Positions 37,768 through 49,427 of a stretch of 64,000 nucleotides of DNA are shown here, piece by piece. This DNA comes from Tillus elongatus (lineage: Eukaryota > Arthropoda > Insecta > Coleoptera > Cleridae), in NCBI GenBank assembly GCA_964006375.1, contig OZ023265.1, forward strand, positions 158,767,618-158,831,617, given 5' to 3'. The position numbers were made by a program, and so were the translations under genes. Below the pieces are notes generated by a model. That model saw only the letters and a list, made by a program, of their open reading frames with translations. It did not search any database and was not told where the DNA came from. The number at the start of each line of letters is the position of its first letter. Within the stretch, counting starts at the first letter, position 1.

Positions 37768-39270
37768 TATGTATATGCCTAAGACACGTAGCGCAACAGC
37801 CAATATGGACACCCAGCTATTGGAATTGATTAAAGAAATGAAAGAAGGAACGATAAAAAGAGACGAAGAAGCCAAAAAATAGATTAAGAGGCCAGAGAGT
37901 AACGAAGAAGCCAAAAAAGAAACGAGAAAAGAGACGAAGAGACAAGAGAGGAATTGAGAAAAAAGGACGAAGAAATGAGAAGAAGAGATGAAGTCAAAAA
38001 AAGAGATGAAGAAACAAAGAAAATTCTGCAAGAACAAGCAAGCAGAATTGAGAATATTACTTCATGTGTGGACGAACCTATGATACAGGTAAAAGACGAC
38101 ATCTTCCAGGAAGTAAAAAGCCGAGTAAAAGGTATCAGCGACGATGTACATGACAAACTGACGAGTAAACAAGAAGGAGTTTAGTAGAAAATGCACTCAC
38201 TAGAAAAGAGGTGCCAGGGGAATCATCAGACTCTAAGATAGCCCGGTCTAAGAATTGAGGTCCCCACATATGATGACTCAGTCCCATGGGGTGTTTACCT
38301 ATGCCAGTTCGAAGCCGCTGCTACAGCAAATGGCTGAGGCGAGAGAGAGAAAGCGCCTTTGTTAATTATAGCTCTCAGGGGAGATGACCCAGATGTGCTT
38401 CAGGGTACTCCCAGGGAATAACCGCTGAGTTGTTGTCAGACTGACTCGATTAGCCTACCCCATAGCTCCAATGAAGTTTTTAAACCAGCTGTCGCTGCAA
38501 ACCTTAATTGACGGCATCGGAGGTACCGACACGCAACAGGCGCTGAGGATGGCTAGACACAAAAACTTGAACGGTGCTTTGACACATTCCTTGAAGTGTG
38601 AAGCGGTAAAGCAAGCGCCAGAAAGTAATGTGAAAGTTCGCAGTCTCCAAGTCCAAGAAGAAAATAAAACATATTCATCCAAGATCATGCAGCTACTAGA
38701 AAAAATAGGAGAACATATAAGGCCGACGTCTCATGGACACCCAATAAGAGCCCACCACGCGAATGCCTTGCGCTGCTTGAACTACGACAAGGTGGGGCAT
38801 ATAAGGGGCGAATGTTGGGCTCTAAGATCACGCGCAAGGGAGAAAGTGAAGCTTAGGCCGGTAACCATTTATCAGGTTAGCGATTCTGGCAGCGCTCTCT
38901 TCCTAGACGGATACGTAAGCGGTATTATTACTTATGACCCAGATGGTAGTCGACACAGGCGCACCTAGGACGATTATTCGCCGCGACATGGTTCCAAGAT
39001 GGAGAGTAAGAGTTCCAGACAGGGTGTACAGAGTAAATGCAGCTGGTGGTGATCGGATCCAGGTATTTGGCGAAACTGACGTCGAGCTGCAAATTGGGAC
39101 ATGAAAGGCAAAGCAGAGAATCATAGTCGCCGCCATATCAGACCCGATTATAATTGGCATGGACATACTTCAAGGTCAGTGCGCTAAACTTGATCTTGGC
39201 ACTAACATCCTGACTATCGGCGGTGAAGAAATAATAATGTCGCCTGGCAGTAACCTGGTAGTGCGGAAAA
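37768..39270 (+). pseudogene. Gypsy gag-protease relic
   Basis: The gag start region gives RSATANMDTQLLELIKEM followed by a Lys/Glu/Arg-rich coiled stretch. Near 38250 comes a capsid-like LRVPTYDDSVPWGVYLCQFE-type segment, with stops and frame changes. The ORF 38471-38968 carries a degraded zinc knuckle at about residue 102 (CLNYDKVGHIRGEC, where the second Cys is Tyr). From about 38945 in another frame is an aspartic protease with VVDTGAPRTIIRRDM (the DTGA active-site loop) and PIIIGMDILQG, the flap-to-C-terminal signature of retropepsins. After the protease the sequence runs straight into the 3' LTR. Confidence 0.8.
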
Positions 39271-39393
39271 TCACCATAGAGGAAAATAGCAACTATCTGT
39301 CTGCCGTGAAAGTGCCATTCCAGTGAAGAGAGCTGTGAGAGGAAGGGACGACCCAGTTACTCAGCCAGAAGCAAGTGGAGAAGAAATTAGCAG

Positions 39394-39782
39394 TGTCACA
39401 TTTGTCTATGAGAATTAACGATATCGACTTTATTACTTCTATGGTCAGAGGCTGGTTGTGGTGTGTTGGTAAGGGCAAACACTCTGGAATGATATTTCTA
39501 GAAGGGAACAGAAGTGATACATAGAGTGAGTTAGTTCAGTATTGAGTTAGTGTGGCGTAGAATAAGTGATCATATAGTATTAAGCGAGTCAGCAGTAAGT
39601 GTTGTTGTATAAGAAGCGATCATAGAAGGCGAATAGTGGATTGTAGTTCTATGGACATTTAGTAATAGAGATAAATATTTTAGTTGATACTGGTGTTAGA
39701 AAATAGTTGGTTATAATAAATTAGTATTTTGAAGAGCTGTGTTTTGTTAGTCAAAAAATCCAGAACCCTGTAGAACTTAACA
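39394..39782 (+). repeat. Gypsy 3' LTR
   Basis: It matches the 5' LTR from TGTCACATTTGTCTATGAG to the TTAACA end, lacking the internal ~60 bp between AGAAGTGA and CATAGAGTGAG. The LTRs differ at many positions, so the insertion is old. Confidence 0.88.
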
Positions 39783-40445
39783 ATATATTATTGTTATTGA
39801 CTTTGGCCTGAAGGGCTTTCACACTCCCTCAAAGGGAACATTCGCTCATTCCATATATCTCGGATACCAAAGCGATTGAGCTCAGATAGAGCCCTTTCCA
39901 AGTTATCAGGCCCTGAACGACGACGCGACACGTCCGTACGGTGTGGGCAGTTGCAAGTATTGTCGCTGCATAACCTTATAGAGGTGCTTTCCAAGCCCCA
40001 GTCTCTTAATGTTCTCTCGAAAATTCTTAGGACCCACACCAGTTGGTGAGGTGACTATTGGAATCACTCGGACACTATCTGCCCTCCGCTGTCTTTTTAC
40101 ATGCATCTCGAGGTTTCTGTATTTAATGATCTTCTCGTTGCACTTTATCTCCATCTCTAGACTATTGTGGTATTCGGAATGGCCACATCAATCAGAGTCA
40201 CTTGTTTGCAAGACTTATCCACTATGATTTTAACTAGCCTCTTGTAGGCACTGCACTGGTCTGTGAGCACGCGGTCCGATCCCAGATCCCAGTACAACCC
40301 GGAGTTCTCTAAAGCAGGCTCAGGAGTGTATCTAAATAATAGGGCACCTTACTACAATTTAAAAGTCATATTTTTAGAGCTATAGTTTCTGATGAAGTAT
40401 TCTTGCAACTGCGTCGTGTGTCTCTTTGTACTCTGTTGCAGGAAA
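39783..40445 (-). pseudogene. Non-LTR retrotransposon, C-terminal end of ORF2
   Basis: On the minus strand, frames give a block resembling IDVAIPN, then KIIKYRNLEMHVKRQRRADS, VRVIPIVTSPTGVGPKNF and IKRLGLGKHLYKVMQRQYLQ. A KY.DL...I...W....V.IIP.V....G...K pattern is the typical C-terminal tail of several insect non-LTR ORF2 proteins. The low-coordinate end has an ATT/GTT-rich run, the inverted 3' tail. The fragment starts right at the gypsy 3' LTR edge. It is 5'-truncated and frameshifted. Confidence 0.65.
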
Positions 40446-41064
40446 CGCTTGACGTCGTCATCATTATTATTATATCATAAACTGACAATAATGTCAACAA
40501 AATACAGATAAACAACTATGTGCAAACCACGTAACATAGAATACTGATATTTCAAATCTAAACATTTCAATAAGTAACTGTGAAAAAATAAAATGAATAC
40601 GAAGAAACATTTCGCTGCGTTCACCGGGTGCCAACAATTGAACAGTTGAGTAAACTTATGCGTTCAGCATACCGCCGAGTTTCAGCTGGAACTCATAATT
40701 GTTGCCGATTTCTCAAAGACGAATTACTTCTTGTTATCTAAGCTTACGTAATGCTGGAGCATGCGTAATAAAATTAATCAGCCACGCACTACTGTTCTGA
40801 ATTTGTTTATTTTCGCGGGTATTCTATGTTATTCTGGCGGATTCATGTAAAGTTATTGGAGACATTCTAACAAGGGTATGAAAACCATCTGGAGTGTAAT
40901 TTCATATTAAAACCTCGTAATAATTTTTATACATCGTTGATTTGATTCTTTCAAGTGACATTATATTTCTGACTAAGCTAATTTATATCGCCATTCCTAT
41001 TACAATGATATCAAGTGAACCATCAACTAATTCCATTAGAATGAGGTTTCTAAATTCATCATTA
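40446..41064. other. Unassigned sequence
   Basis: No gene or repeat is recognised. Confidence 0.4.
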
Positions 41065-41312
41065 TGTTACATTCTTCGGGGCTCTGGATTTGTTGACTAA
41101 CAAAACACAGCTTTTCAAACTACTAATATATTATAACCAACTATTTTCCAACACCACCATCAACCATCAACTAAAATATTTCTCTCTATTACTAAATGTC
41201 TATATAGTTTATTCTCACCTATATTAATTCACATTGCACTGATTCGTTTAATACTCTATGATTACTTATCTGCACCACCACTGGCTCGATACTTAACTAA
41301 CTCACTCTATCT
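41065..41312 (-). repeat. Antisense solo gypsy LTR, 3' half
   Basis: This is the reverse complement of the 3' part of the gypsy LTR at 37171-37619, from the TAACA-type end (TGTTAC on plus) to the ATAGAGTGAG block. The remainder of the same LTR resumes at 44536. Confidence 0.8.
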
Positions 41313-42208
<896 letters not shown>

Positions 42209-44525
42209 GCTTTTTTTTTGTTGGATACAGAAGGGAGAAATGCTGCATGCATACCTCATTCACAACACCGAAGTGCGTGGGAATTTTGAGGTACTGTGAG
42301 ACTCCTACTCACTAAAACTCCCTACCATGGAGTACCGGACCTTAGTCCATACCTCCGTCGGAAAGATTTCACACAATGACGTTTGGGTTTTTAATGTTTC
42401 CATTCTGTTTTTGCCGCGGGGGCGTTAGCGGGTAAGTATAAGCTTTGGACGCTTATGCTTATATGGAAGTTGCTCGTCGTAGTCGGTGGCACTACGGAGA
42501 AGAGCATTTAGGTGAGAAGCGGCTTTTGCGAACTGAGTTGTGGATAGTTGAGTTATGAACTCAAGTATCGAAGGCATTTCCAGATCATAGTGAATCTGAC
42601 TGTTTCTGACAAACAATGGCGCTCCGGTACCCATTCTCGGAATTTTATTCTGGATGATTTGAAGGGTATTGATGTGTTTTGCGGCCAAGGTGGCCCATGC
42701 AGGGAATACTTAGGTCATGGCTAGCCGGCTTATGACTGTATATGAGCAATTTATTGTTCATGGGCAATTTGGAATTTCTATTTAGAAGTGGGAACAGCTT
42801 CGAGATAAACATCGAAGCTTTTCGTCGGGCGTGTTGGACATGGGGGCGCCATGTTAAGTGTTTGTCGAGGAAAACCCCGAGCTATTTAGCGGAATCTTTC
42901 CTGGGAATTAGACGGTTGTCTAATGATACGTGTTCGTGCGATGTGTGTCTCCTCTTGGAAAATAGGACTGCTGAACATTTATCGGGGTTTATGGGTAGAC
43001 AAGATTTCCTATACCAGCCTTGCAGCTCGTCTACGGCGGTCTGAAATCGTTCGGTTATTATCCTCGGCTGAGTGGAGCTGCTGAGGATGGTAATGTCGTC
43101 AGCGTACAGTGCGTATGTCACGTTTAGGGGCGCTGTCGGAATGTCTGCGACAAATATATAATGCAGCAGAGGGGAGATAGTAAAAACGTGCGGGAGACCA
43201 GCCGTGGCTGAGTACGTTCTAGATCTGGTTTTCAGGTGTTTGACCTGAAACTTCTTCTGTTGCAGGTATGACCTGATTAGCAGAAGCAGAGGGAGAGGAT
43301 AATTTAATGATAGAAGTTTGTTTAGCAGGCCCGCTTGCCAAACACTATCGAAGGCTTGAACAATGTCGAGAAATATTGCACCAGTCGACTTGTTTCTATT
43401 AAATCCTTCGGTGATGTTTTCCACCACACGAAGCACTTGGTGTGTGGTGGAGTGCTGTTGTCTGAAACTGAATTGCTCCTCTGGGAGGATATGATTTTGA
43501 GAGGTGAATAAAGCTAGCCTTTTCTGAATCAGTTTTTTGCCGATTTTTCCGATGACGGGTAGTAGGCTAATGGGCCTGTAGTTCTGAGGGAACCGCGGAT
43601 CTTTGCTGGGGATGTTGATAATATCGGCAAGTTTCCAGGTTTCCACATGGAAGAAAAATGTTGGAATCGCAGCATGGCATTCATAATCGTAACTACAAAT
43701 ACCACGGCTTTGCGGGGTAGGTTTTTCAGGGCTACGTTGGATATTCTATCGTATCCCGGAGCTTGCCTATTTTTTTAATGATTTGATTATTTGGGAAACT
43801 TCTCCGAAAGTTGCGGGTTCGATGGTTGTGTCTGGGGTGGCGCGAAGCGCACTCCTGACATAGCGGTGCGTTCTTGCTACGTGCGACAGATCAACGTTGA
43901 TATAATTCGGGCTGAATTGCAACTCCAGATGATCTGCGAATGCACTTGCTTTCTCCGCATCCGTGTATACGACACCGTTACGGCCGTGAAGTGGGGAAAT
44001 CGAAAGTTTTTGGGAGCAAAAGGTTTTTGTCATTTGTCAGATGGAATTGTCTTGGGCGGATATGGTTTGCAGGCGTTCCTCCCAACGGTTGTTGCGGAGT
44101 TCTTGTAAGGCGGATCATACTTGTTTGATGAGTCTGTTTGAGTCTCGTTTGTCGGTATCATTTATCTAATACTGTACGGAAATGGCGGCAGATTGCTTGG
44201 GGCGGGGTACGTCCTTGGTGTATGTTCGATAGAATATTGAATTTTGGACTGTAGATTATCCACTGCACCCTCAAGTTCGGGGATGTTGCGGATAACCGGT
44301 ATATTGCCAAGGGTGTTTTTAAGATGATCTTTCAGTACAGTATATTTTTCCTTGGGAGGTCGGGTTCGTCATTGTCATATCCCAGCTGCAATATGACTGG
44401 GTTATGGTCCGACGAGAGGTCGTTTAGGGTTCGACATGATTACTATGTCGAGCCCGTCGGGCGACCCGCACTGCCGAAGTGTGTAGGTCTTTGAGGAGCG
44501 TCAACCATGCAATTTGCGCGACTCC
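42209..44525 (-). mobile_element. Jockey-like non-LTR retrotransposon, 5'-truncated
   Basis: The element reads on the minus strand. A T-run at 42209-42219 is its inverted A-tail. ORF2 extends up to 44525, where the endonuclease domain is cut. The 10-bp sequence CACTCTATCT stands at 44526-44535, just beyond this end, and again at 41303-41312, beyond the adjacent family A repeat. The pair lies in an antisense gypsy LTR. Confidence 0.8.
42425..44520 (-). pseudogene. Jockey-clade endonuclease/reverse transcriptase ORF2
   Basis: The end of the apurinic-type endonuclease is recognisable near 44430-44370 (LSSDHNPVILQLGYDND). A linker at 44033-43767 has KTFCSQKLSISPLHGRNGVV and ASAFADHLELQFSPN. The RT lies in 43646-42882: YRPISLLPVIGKIGKKLIQK, PEEQFSFRQQHSTTHQVLRV, AIFLDIVQAFDSVWQAGLL, then YALYADDITILSSS with intact YADD, and LPINPDKCSAVLFSKR. 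The C-terminus (42688-42425) has HINTLQIIQNKIPRM. The LP.G...SP block reads LPHVFTISPLL, and breaks between the three open parts make it a pseudogene. Confidence 0.88.
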
Positions 44526-44535
44526 CACTCTATCT

Positions 44536-44728
44536 ACGTAAGGCCCGCCTATTTATACTGTCCATAGAGAATCTAGACCTTCTACATTGTTCTACACCTG
44601 TCGCTTCTGGTCCCTTCTAGAAATATAGTTCCAGAGTGTTCGCTGTTACCAACACACTTTACAGCCGGACTCTGACCATAGAAGTAACAAAGTTCATAAA
44701 CTTAATTCTCATAAAGACGGATGTGACA
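44536..44728 (-). repeat. Antisense solo gypsy LTR, 5' half
   Basis: Reverse complement of the LTR 5' part, from the TATAAATAG box (CTATTTATAC on plus) to the terminal TGTCACAT (ATGTGACA on plus, ending 44728). It completes the LTR begun at 41065. Confidence 0.8.
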
Positions 44729-45606
44729 ATTTTTTTTAAATATTGCTTTAATTTAGGGTTATGACTACAGATTATAGCGCCCAATTTTAAATTAAACAGT
44801 AAAGTATTGCTTGAAGTCAACAATGCGATCGTCAGATTTCCAACCATTGAACTGCAGCAGTAGTCAATAGATGAGCACTGAAACTCAGTTGTTGGCTCCT
44901 CGTGAACGCAGCTATGAAGTTCTCTGTTGTTGCATCATTTTGTGAGCATCATCGAATGAACATATAGATGTATTCCGTTTTCCCTTTTAAGCTGTGACAA
45001 ACTGATCCTCAAAATGTTCTTGAAATGATATTTGAGTTTCCTATTCCAAGTTATTTTTATTTAAAAAGAAACAGTTTTGTCGTTTTTTTTATCATGTTAG
45101 CGCATTGCACTCGTGGAGCAATACCTGCATGGTTAAATAAATATATTAGAATTTTTTTACGAAGATTTGCTAAAAGTGGAAACTTTTTTCTTGCAATCTG
45201 GTGATTTTTATCTTTTAGACGTGGCGACACTAAACCACAGCATAAGAGTTTTTATGCTGAACCACAGCATAAGAATTTCTTAAGAGGTGACTGTACCATG
45301 AAATGTAACGTTGAAGTGTTTAAGGGAACTTAAATAAACGGCAGTTGGCAGTTGAGGTAAATTTTCAACAGAAAGAGATAGGACATAAAAGGGCTGTTGT
45401 ATTTCTCCTACTAATTAACCTTACGACAATAAGTAACTGCACTCATTACAAATAGGCGTGTGTGCGCGACAAAGACAACCACCCCTATTTTTGTCGATAT
45501 CACTGATGCTAAATATGCCTCAGAAAACCGATGTTGGAAGCATAGCCAGATCCCTTTCAGTTCAAGGTTACATTCCAATGGTCTGAACTATTGCTGTTGT
45601 TATCTG
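44729..45606. other. Unassigned sequence
   Basis: No gene is recognised. Near 45238-45282 the words ACCACAGCATAAGA occur twice around TTTTTATGCTG. The same words occur around the P-element copies at 57990-58060 and 60335. Confidence 0.4.
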
Positions 45607-45856
45607 AGACTATCTACCTACTGATAGACCAGGCATCTCCCAATGCGATGCGTTGTAATGTTTGAAACCAACATTGGCTAAAAGGTTTGTTTACACGGTC
45701 CTCGACACCATAGGCGTCTCGAGAATTAGCATTGAAATTTTCATGAACACGATTAAAATAATAAAATAAAATTTAAAAGATGTTTAACTACCTATACATT
45801 ATTTAAGTTTACTATTAACTAAAAAGTCTGGACGCAGCAAGTACATTATAGTCTAA

Positions 45857-46990
45857 GATCCGGCTGCAAAATTAGTACATTAATAATCTAGATTATCAAG
45901 ATTTAATTTTTAAGTATTTTTACAACTAGGAGAAGTCACTTTTCATCAGGTGCCAATTAAAAATTACCCGCCAGTATTATTAATTAAAATATAATTAATT
46001 TATTTTTAGAGAAACATTTCGTTAACATCTTACGGAAATAAAACCTACACAACTTCACAACGGTGTATTTAAAATATCTGAAACGTCATAGTTGCTGCTG
46101 ATTGCTTAACCGCTACCTCTACGCAGCCAGGTGTAAACAGGTATAATTTTATTAAAACTTTTCGTTCTTAACGTACACTCATTTCATTTATACCACATTA
46201 AAGCTCATTTTTTTCTGTAGTTAATGATATAAAGGTGCCTATATAAAAAAAAACGCAAATCTAAGTTTCCTACCCTGAAAGATGCTAGGTATGAAAAATA
46301 AAGTGACAGAGAGTGATCGCGCGACGCTACTTGTTAGACAAGGATGCTCAATGCCAGCTGAACGTATTTTTTGAGCTATTGCGAATGCTCCGATAAGCAT
46401 CTGAATCCAGTCATTTTTATTACTACTTAGATCGTTGGTTGAGAACCCTATTTATCGGAGCATGCGCAATAGCTCAAAAAATACGTTTAGCTGGCATTGA
46501 GCATCCTTGTCTAACAAGTAGCGTCGCGCGATCACTCTCTGTCACTTTATTTTTCATACCTAGCATCTTTTAGGGTAGGAAACTTTGATTTGCGGTTTTT
46601 TTATATAGGCACCTTTATATCATTAACTACAGAAAAAAATGAGCTTTAATGTGGTATAAATGAAATGAGTGTACGTTAAGAACGAAAAGTTTTAATAAAA
46701 TTATACCTGTTTACACCTGGCTGCGTAGAGGTAGCGGTTAAGCAATCAGCAGCAACTATGACGTTTCAGATATTTTAAATACACCGTTGTGAAGTTGTGT
46801 AGGTTTTATTTCCGTAAGATGTTAACGAAATGTTTCTCTAAAAGTCAATTAATTATATTTTAATTAATAATACTGGCGGGTAATTTTTAATTGGCACGTG
46901 ATGAAAAGTGACTTCTCCTAGTTGTAAAAATACTTAAAAATTAAATCTTGATAATCTAGATTATTAATGTACTAATTTTGCAGCCGGATC
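45857..46990. mobile_element. 1.13-kb near-perfect foldback element
   Basis: The arms 45857-46396 and 46452-46990 are reverse complements over about 540 bp with few differences. They start GATCCGGCTGCAAAATTAG. The loop is about 55 bp. It interrupts the GACGCAGCAAGTGCGTTATGG sequence of the P-like copy, leaving GTACATTATAGT on one side and GTACTATTATGG on the other, an imperfect duplication of about 10 bp. There is no coding capacity. It is a foldback or MITE-type element. Confidence 0.85.
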
Positions 46991-47009
46991 CCGTACTATT
47001 ATGGCAGTT

Positions 47010-47561
47010 AATTTTTATAGAAATTATTTATCGAATAAAATGTTCGAAAGTCTCAATGTGGCAATGTTGTGATCTCGTCACAAGCGATTTTTTTTCTCTG
47101 CAAATTCAGTAAAACGTGTTTTCAACAAAAATTTAAGAAAAAAATTAAGAAAAACCTTGCAGCTCAACCAGTTTTTCTAGAAATGATCACCTGATTTGTC
47201 TGCTGCCATGTTTTATATAGATCTACAACTTGCCGGACAATTTCTTATTAATTTCATCATGTTGCAAGCATCTACGAAAATATATACATTTCATGGGTTA
47301 CAGGATGCGGCAAATAAGTCTCTAAACCTTCTTGAATAAATGTATCTATGCTATCATGCTTATATTTGCAGCTGCTCCATCAAAAGTTACGGAAGTAAGG
47401 ACTATTCTTTCCTGATGGATAAAACTTAAAGATTGATTTAATAGACTTGCTTTTTATTCAGGAGAAATGCCGGCTAGAAAGAAATAACCCACTGGAACTT
47501 TCCAGTGGCCATTTAAAGCAACTAATAAGAAAAGCAAAACTTCTTTAGCCTCTGGAAGCTC
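47010..47561 (-). pseudogene. P-element transposase RNase H-like region, left copy
   Basis: This is the reverse complement of the reading at 59500-59940. The same blocks (a NGHWK-type region, PVGYF, FDGA, CHMMKL-like) can be traced but with frameshifts. It is cut at 47561-47573 by the SINE target duplication GTATGAATTATT, and continues at 56154 on the other side. Confidence 0.7.
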
Positions 47562-47652
47562 GTATGAATTATTGTGTGTTGTGTTTTGTTTCTTTACGTC
47601 GGCCTTTTCGCGACTATGGCCAATCACCGACGCCAGGGAGCAGTTTCACCTC

Positions 47653-48310
47653 AGTAGATAGTGCCCCACCTGGGCTCACCCCCTCCACTTTTTACTGCGC
47701 ATGCGCGTGACGTCATGCGCATGCGCTGACCTGCGCAGACCTGTGACAGTTGACAGCTGACCTGTCAGATTTGACAGGTGTCAAATGTCACTGACCTGAC
47801 AGCTGTCAACGTCAGCTGTCACCTGACCTGACATGTGTCAACGTCAAATGTCACCTGACCTGTCAGATGACGTCACAAGCATTCCAAGATGGCTGACCTG
47901 TAATAGACAGTCGCAACCCGGGTTCTCTCTATGGAACTAACCTGAGATGACGTCACAAGCATTCCAAGATGGCTGACCTGTCATAGACATCTGCAACTCC
48001 GGGGTTCTCTCTCTATGGAACTAACCTGAGATGACGTCACAAGCATTCCAAGATGTCTGACCTGTGTGTCCATAGATATCTACAAGTCAGGTTAGCTCTC
48101 CATGTGTGTTTGTCTGATTGTTTATTAAGGTTATGTCATGTGTGTTGATTACCATGCATCTGTTTGTTTATTAAGGTTATGTATTTTGTTTATTAAGGTT
48201 AGGTGTTCGTATACAGACTGATTACCAAGCCATTTTGATTGTTTATTAAGGTTATGTTTGTATTTGTTGATTAAGGTTATGTTCGTACACACACACACAC
48301 ACACACAGCT
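47653..48310 (+). repeat. Polinton left terminal inverted repeat
   Basis: About 650 bp matching 55200-55859 in inverse, nearly identical in the outer 300 bp. It contains strings of TGACAGCTGTCA/TGACCTGACA-type words, three tandem ~70-bp units (GACGTCACAAGCATTCCAAG...CTATGGAACTAACCTGA) and many copies of GTTTATTAAGGTTATG. Four TGACGTCA palindromes lie at 47708, 47878, 47948 and 48032. Weaker inverted similarity reaches inward to about 48960. Confidence 0.9.
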
Positions 48311-48399
48311 GTCTGTATTTGTTTATTAAGGTTATGTTCACACACGTGTTGATTACCAGTCATATGATTGTTTGTTAAGGTTATGTTTGTATTTGTTAT

Positions 48400-48990
48400 T
48401 TGAATGCAAACAGACATGATAATACAAGAGTGTACTTACATACAACAAGAGACGTCAGCCTTCTTTCACAGCTTAATACACACACTACTGAACAGGTGTC
48501 TTCTGTGTTGAGGATACAGACAGACAGACAACTGATTGCCATTGTTGAAGCTTATACATGCTGTTTAACAAACACGTCATGACAGTTCAAAGTCTTTGCT
48601 TAAACTGACAGATGCATGTGTATTTGAAAGAAAAGCATTCGCCTGAACTTAGATTTGAACCCACGAACCTCGAATCAGCCGTTGTTTGCTTTACATATAT
48701 ACACTGTCCCTAAACCAATAGCTCCACAGACACACACGTTAAAAGTTTGTTCGCTGTTGTATATATAAAACAAAGCCAGTTGTTGTTGACATATGAGGTT
48801 AGGTGTTTGTATACATGTTGATTACCAATCATCTGATTGTTTAGTAAGGTTATGTTTGTATTTGTTATTTGAATGCAAACACACATAATAATAAGAGTGT
48901 ACTTACATACAGCAAGAGACGTCATCCTTGTTTCACGACTTAACACATACTGAACAAGTGTCTCTGTCTCTTGAAGGATAAACAACGTTT
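48400..48990. repeat. Direct repeat in the left Polinton flank
   Basis: A ~100-bp segment (GAATGCAAACA...AAGAGTGTACTTACATACA, AGAGACGTCA) occurs at about 48395-48515 and again at 48870-48990. An inverted, partial relative lies at 54245-54310 in the right flank. No gene is supported here. Confidence 0.7.
48620..48715 (-). other. tRNA-like segment with box B, left
   Basis: On the minus strand GGTTTAGGGACAGTG is followed about 45 nt later by GGGTTCAAATCTAAG (box-B-like) and GGCGAATGCTTTTC. A homologous segment stands inverted at 54825-54905. A full cloverleaf cannot be drawn with confidence, so I do not call a tRNA gene. Confidence 0.4.
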
Positions 48991-49427
48991 TACAGTTGTT
49001 AACCTTGATCCTGTTTGAGCTTGTCTGTGTATCTGTTTAATATACACAAGAGAGAGGCCCTCTTAAAGGTAAACAACCTGTCAGTTGATGACCTTGTGTT
49101 ATATCTGTTCAATAACCCCACATTATTCGTGTTTGAGCTTGTCTAGAATACAGTCATTAGAAGTATGACATCATCCATGTATTTTAGCAGATGTACCACA
49201 AGATAAGTTTGTTCAGGATATTATTGCTTTAAGACATACTTTTTAATTGTATTACAAAATAAAAACACATTAATTTTAACAAAGACTTTTATTTGATTCT
49301 AAGTACAAGTATGTAAACTCTTTGTTGGAATACATTTATAGAATTATTAACATTAGATGGTTCAGTGTTGCGTTGGTGCTGTTGTTGTTGTTGTTGTCGT
49401 CGGTGTCTCTTCATGGCTGTGGGCTTA

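Larger units (their letters stand above)
37171..39782 (+). mobile_element. Gypsy-type LTR retrotransposon, pol deleted
   Basis: Two LTRs (37171-37619 and 39394-39782) begin TGTCACATTTG and end TAACA. They are followed on the left by CTGGTGTCAGAAGTGGG, a primer-binding-site region of the kind seen in Mag-like gypsy elements. A possible 4-bp target duplication ATAT stands on both sides. The interior is only 1.77 kb and holds gag remnants and a protease. Reverse transcriptase, RNase H and integrase are missing. Confidence 0.88.

Noticed and set aside
37642..38156. Serine/leucine-rich minus-strand ORFs
   Set aside because: They are antisense to the Lys/Glu-rich gag region of the gypsy element.
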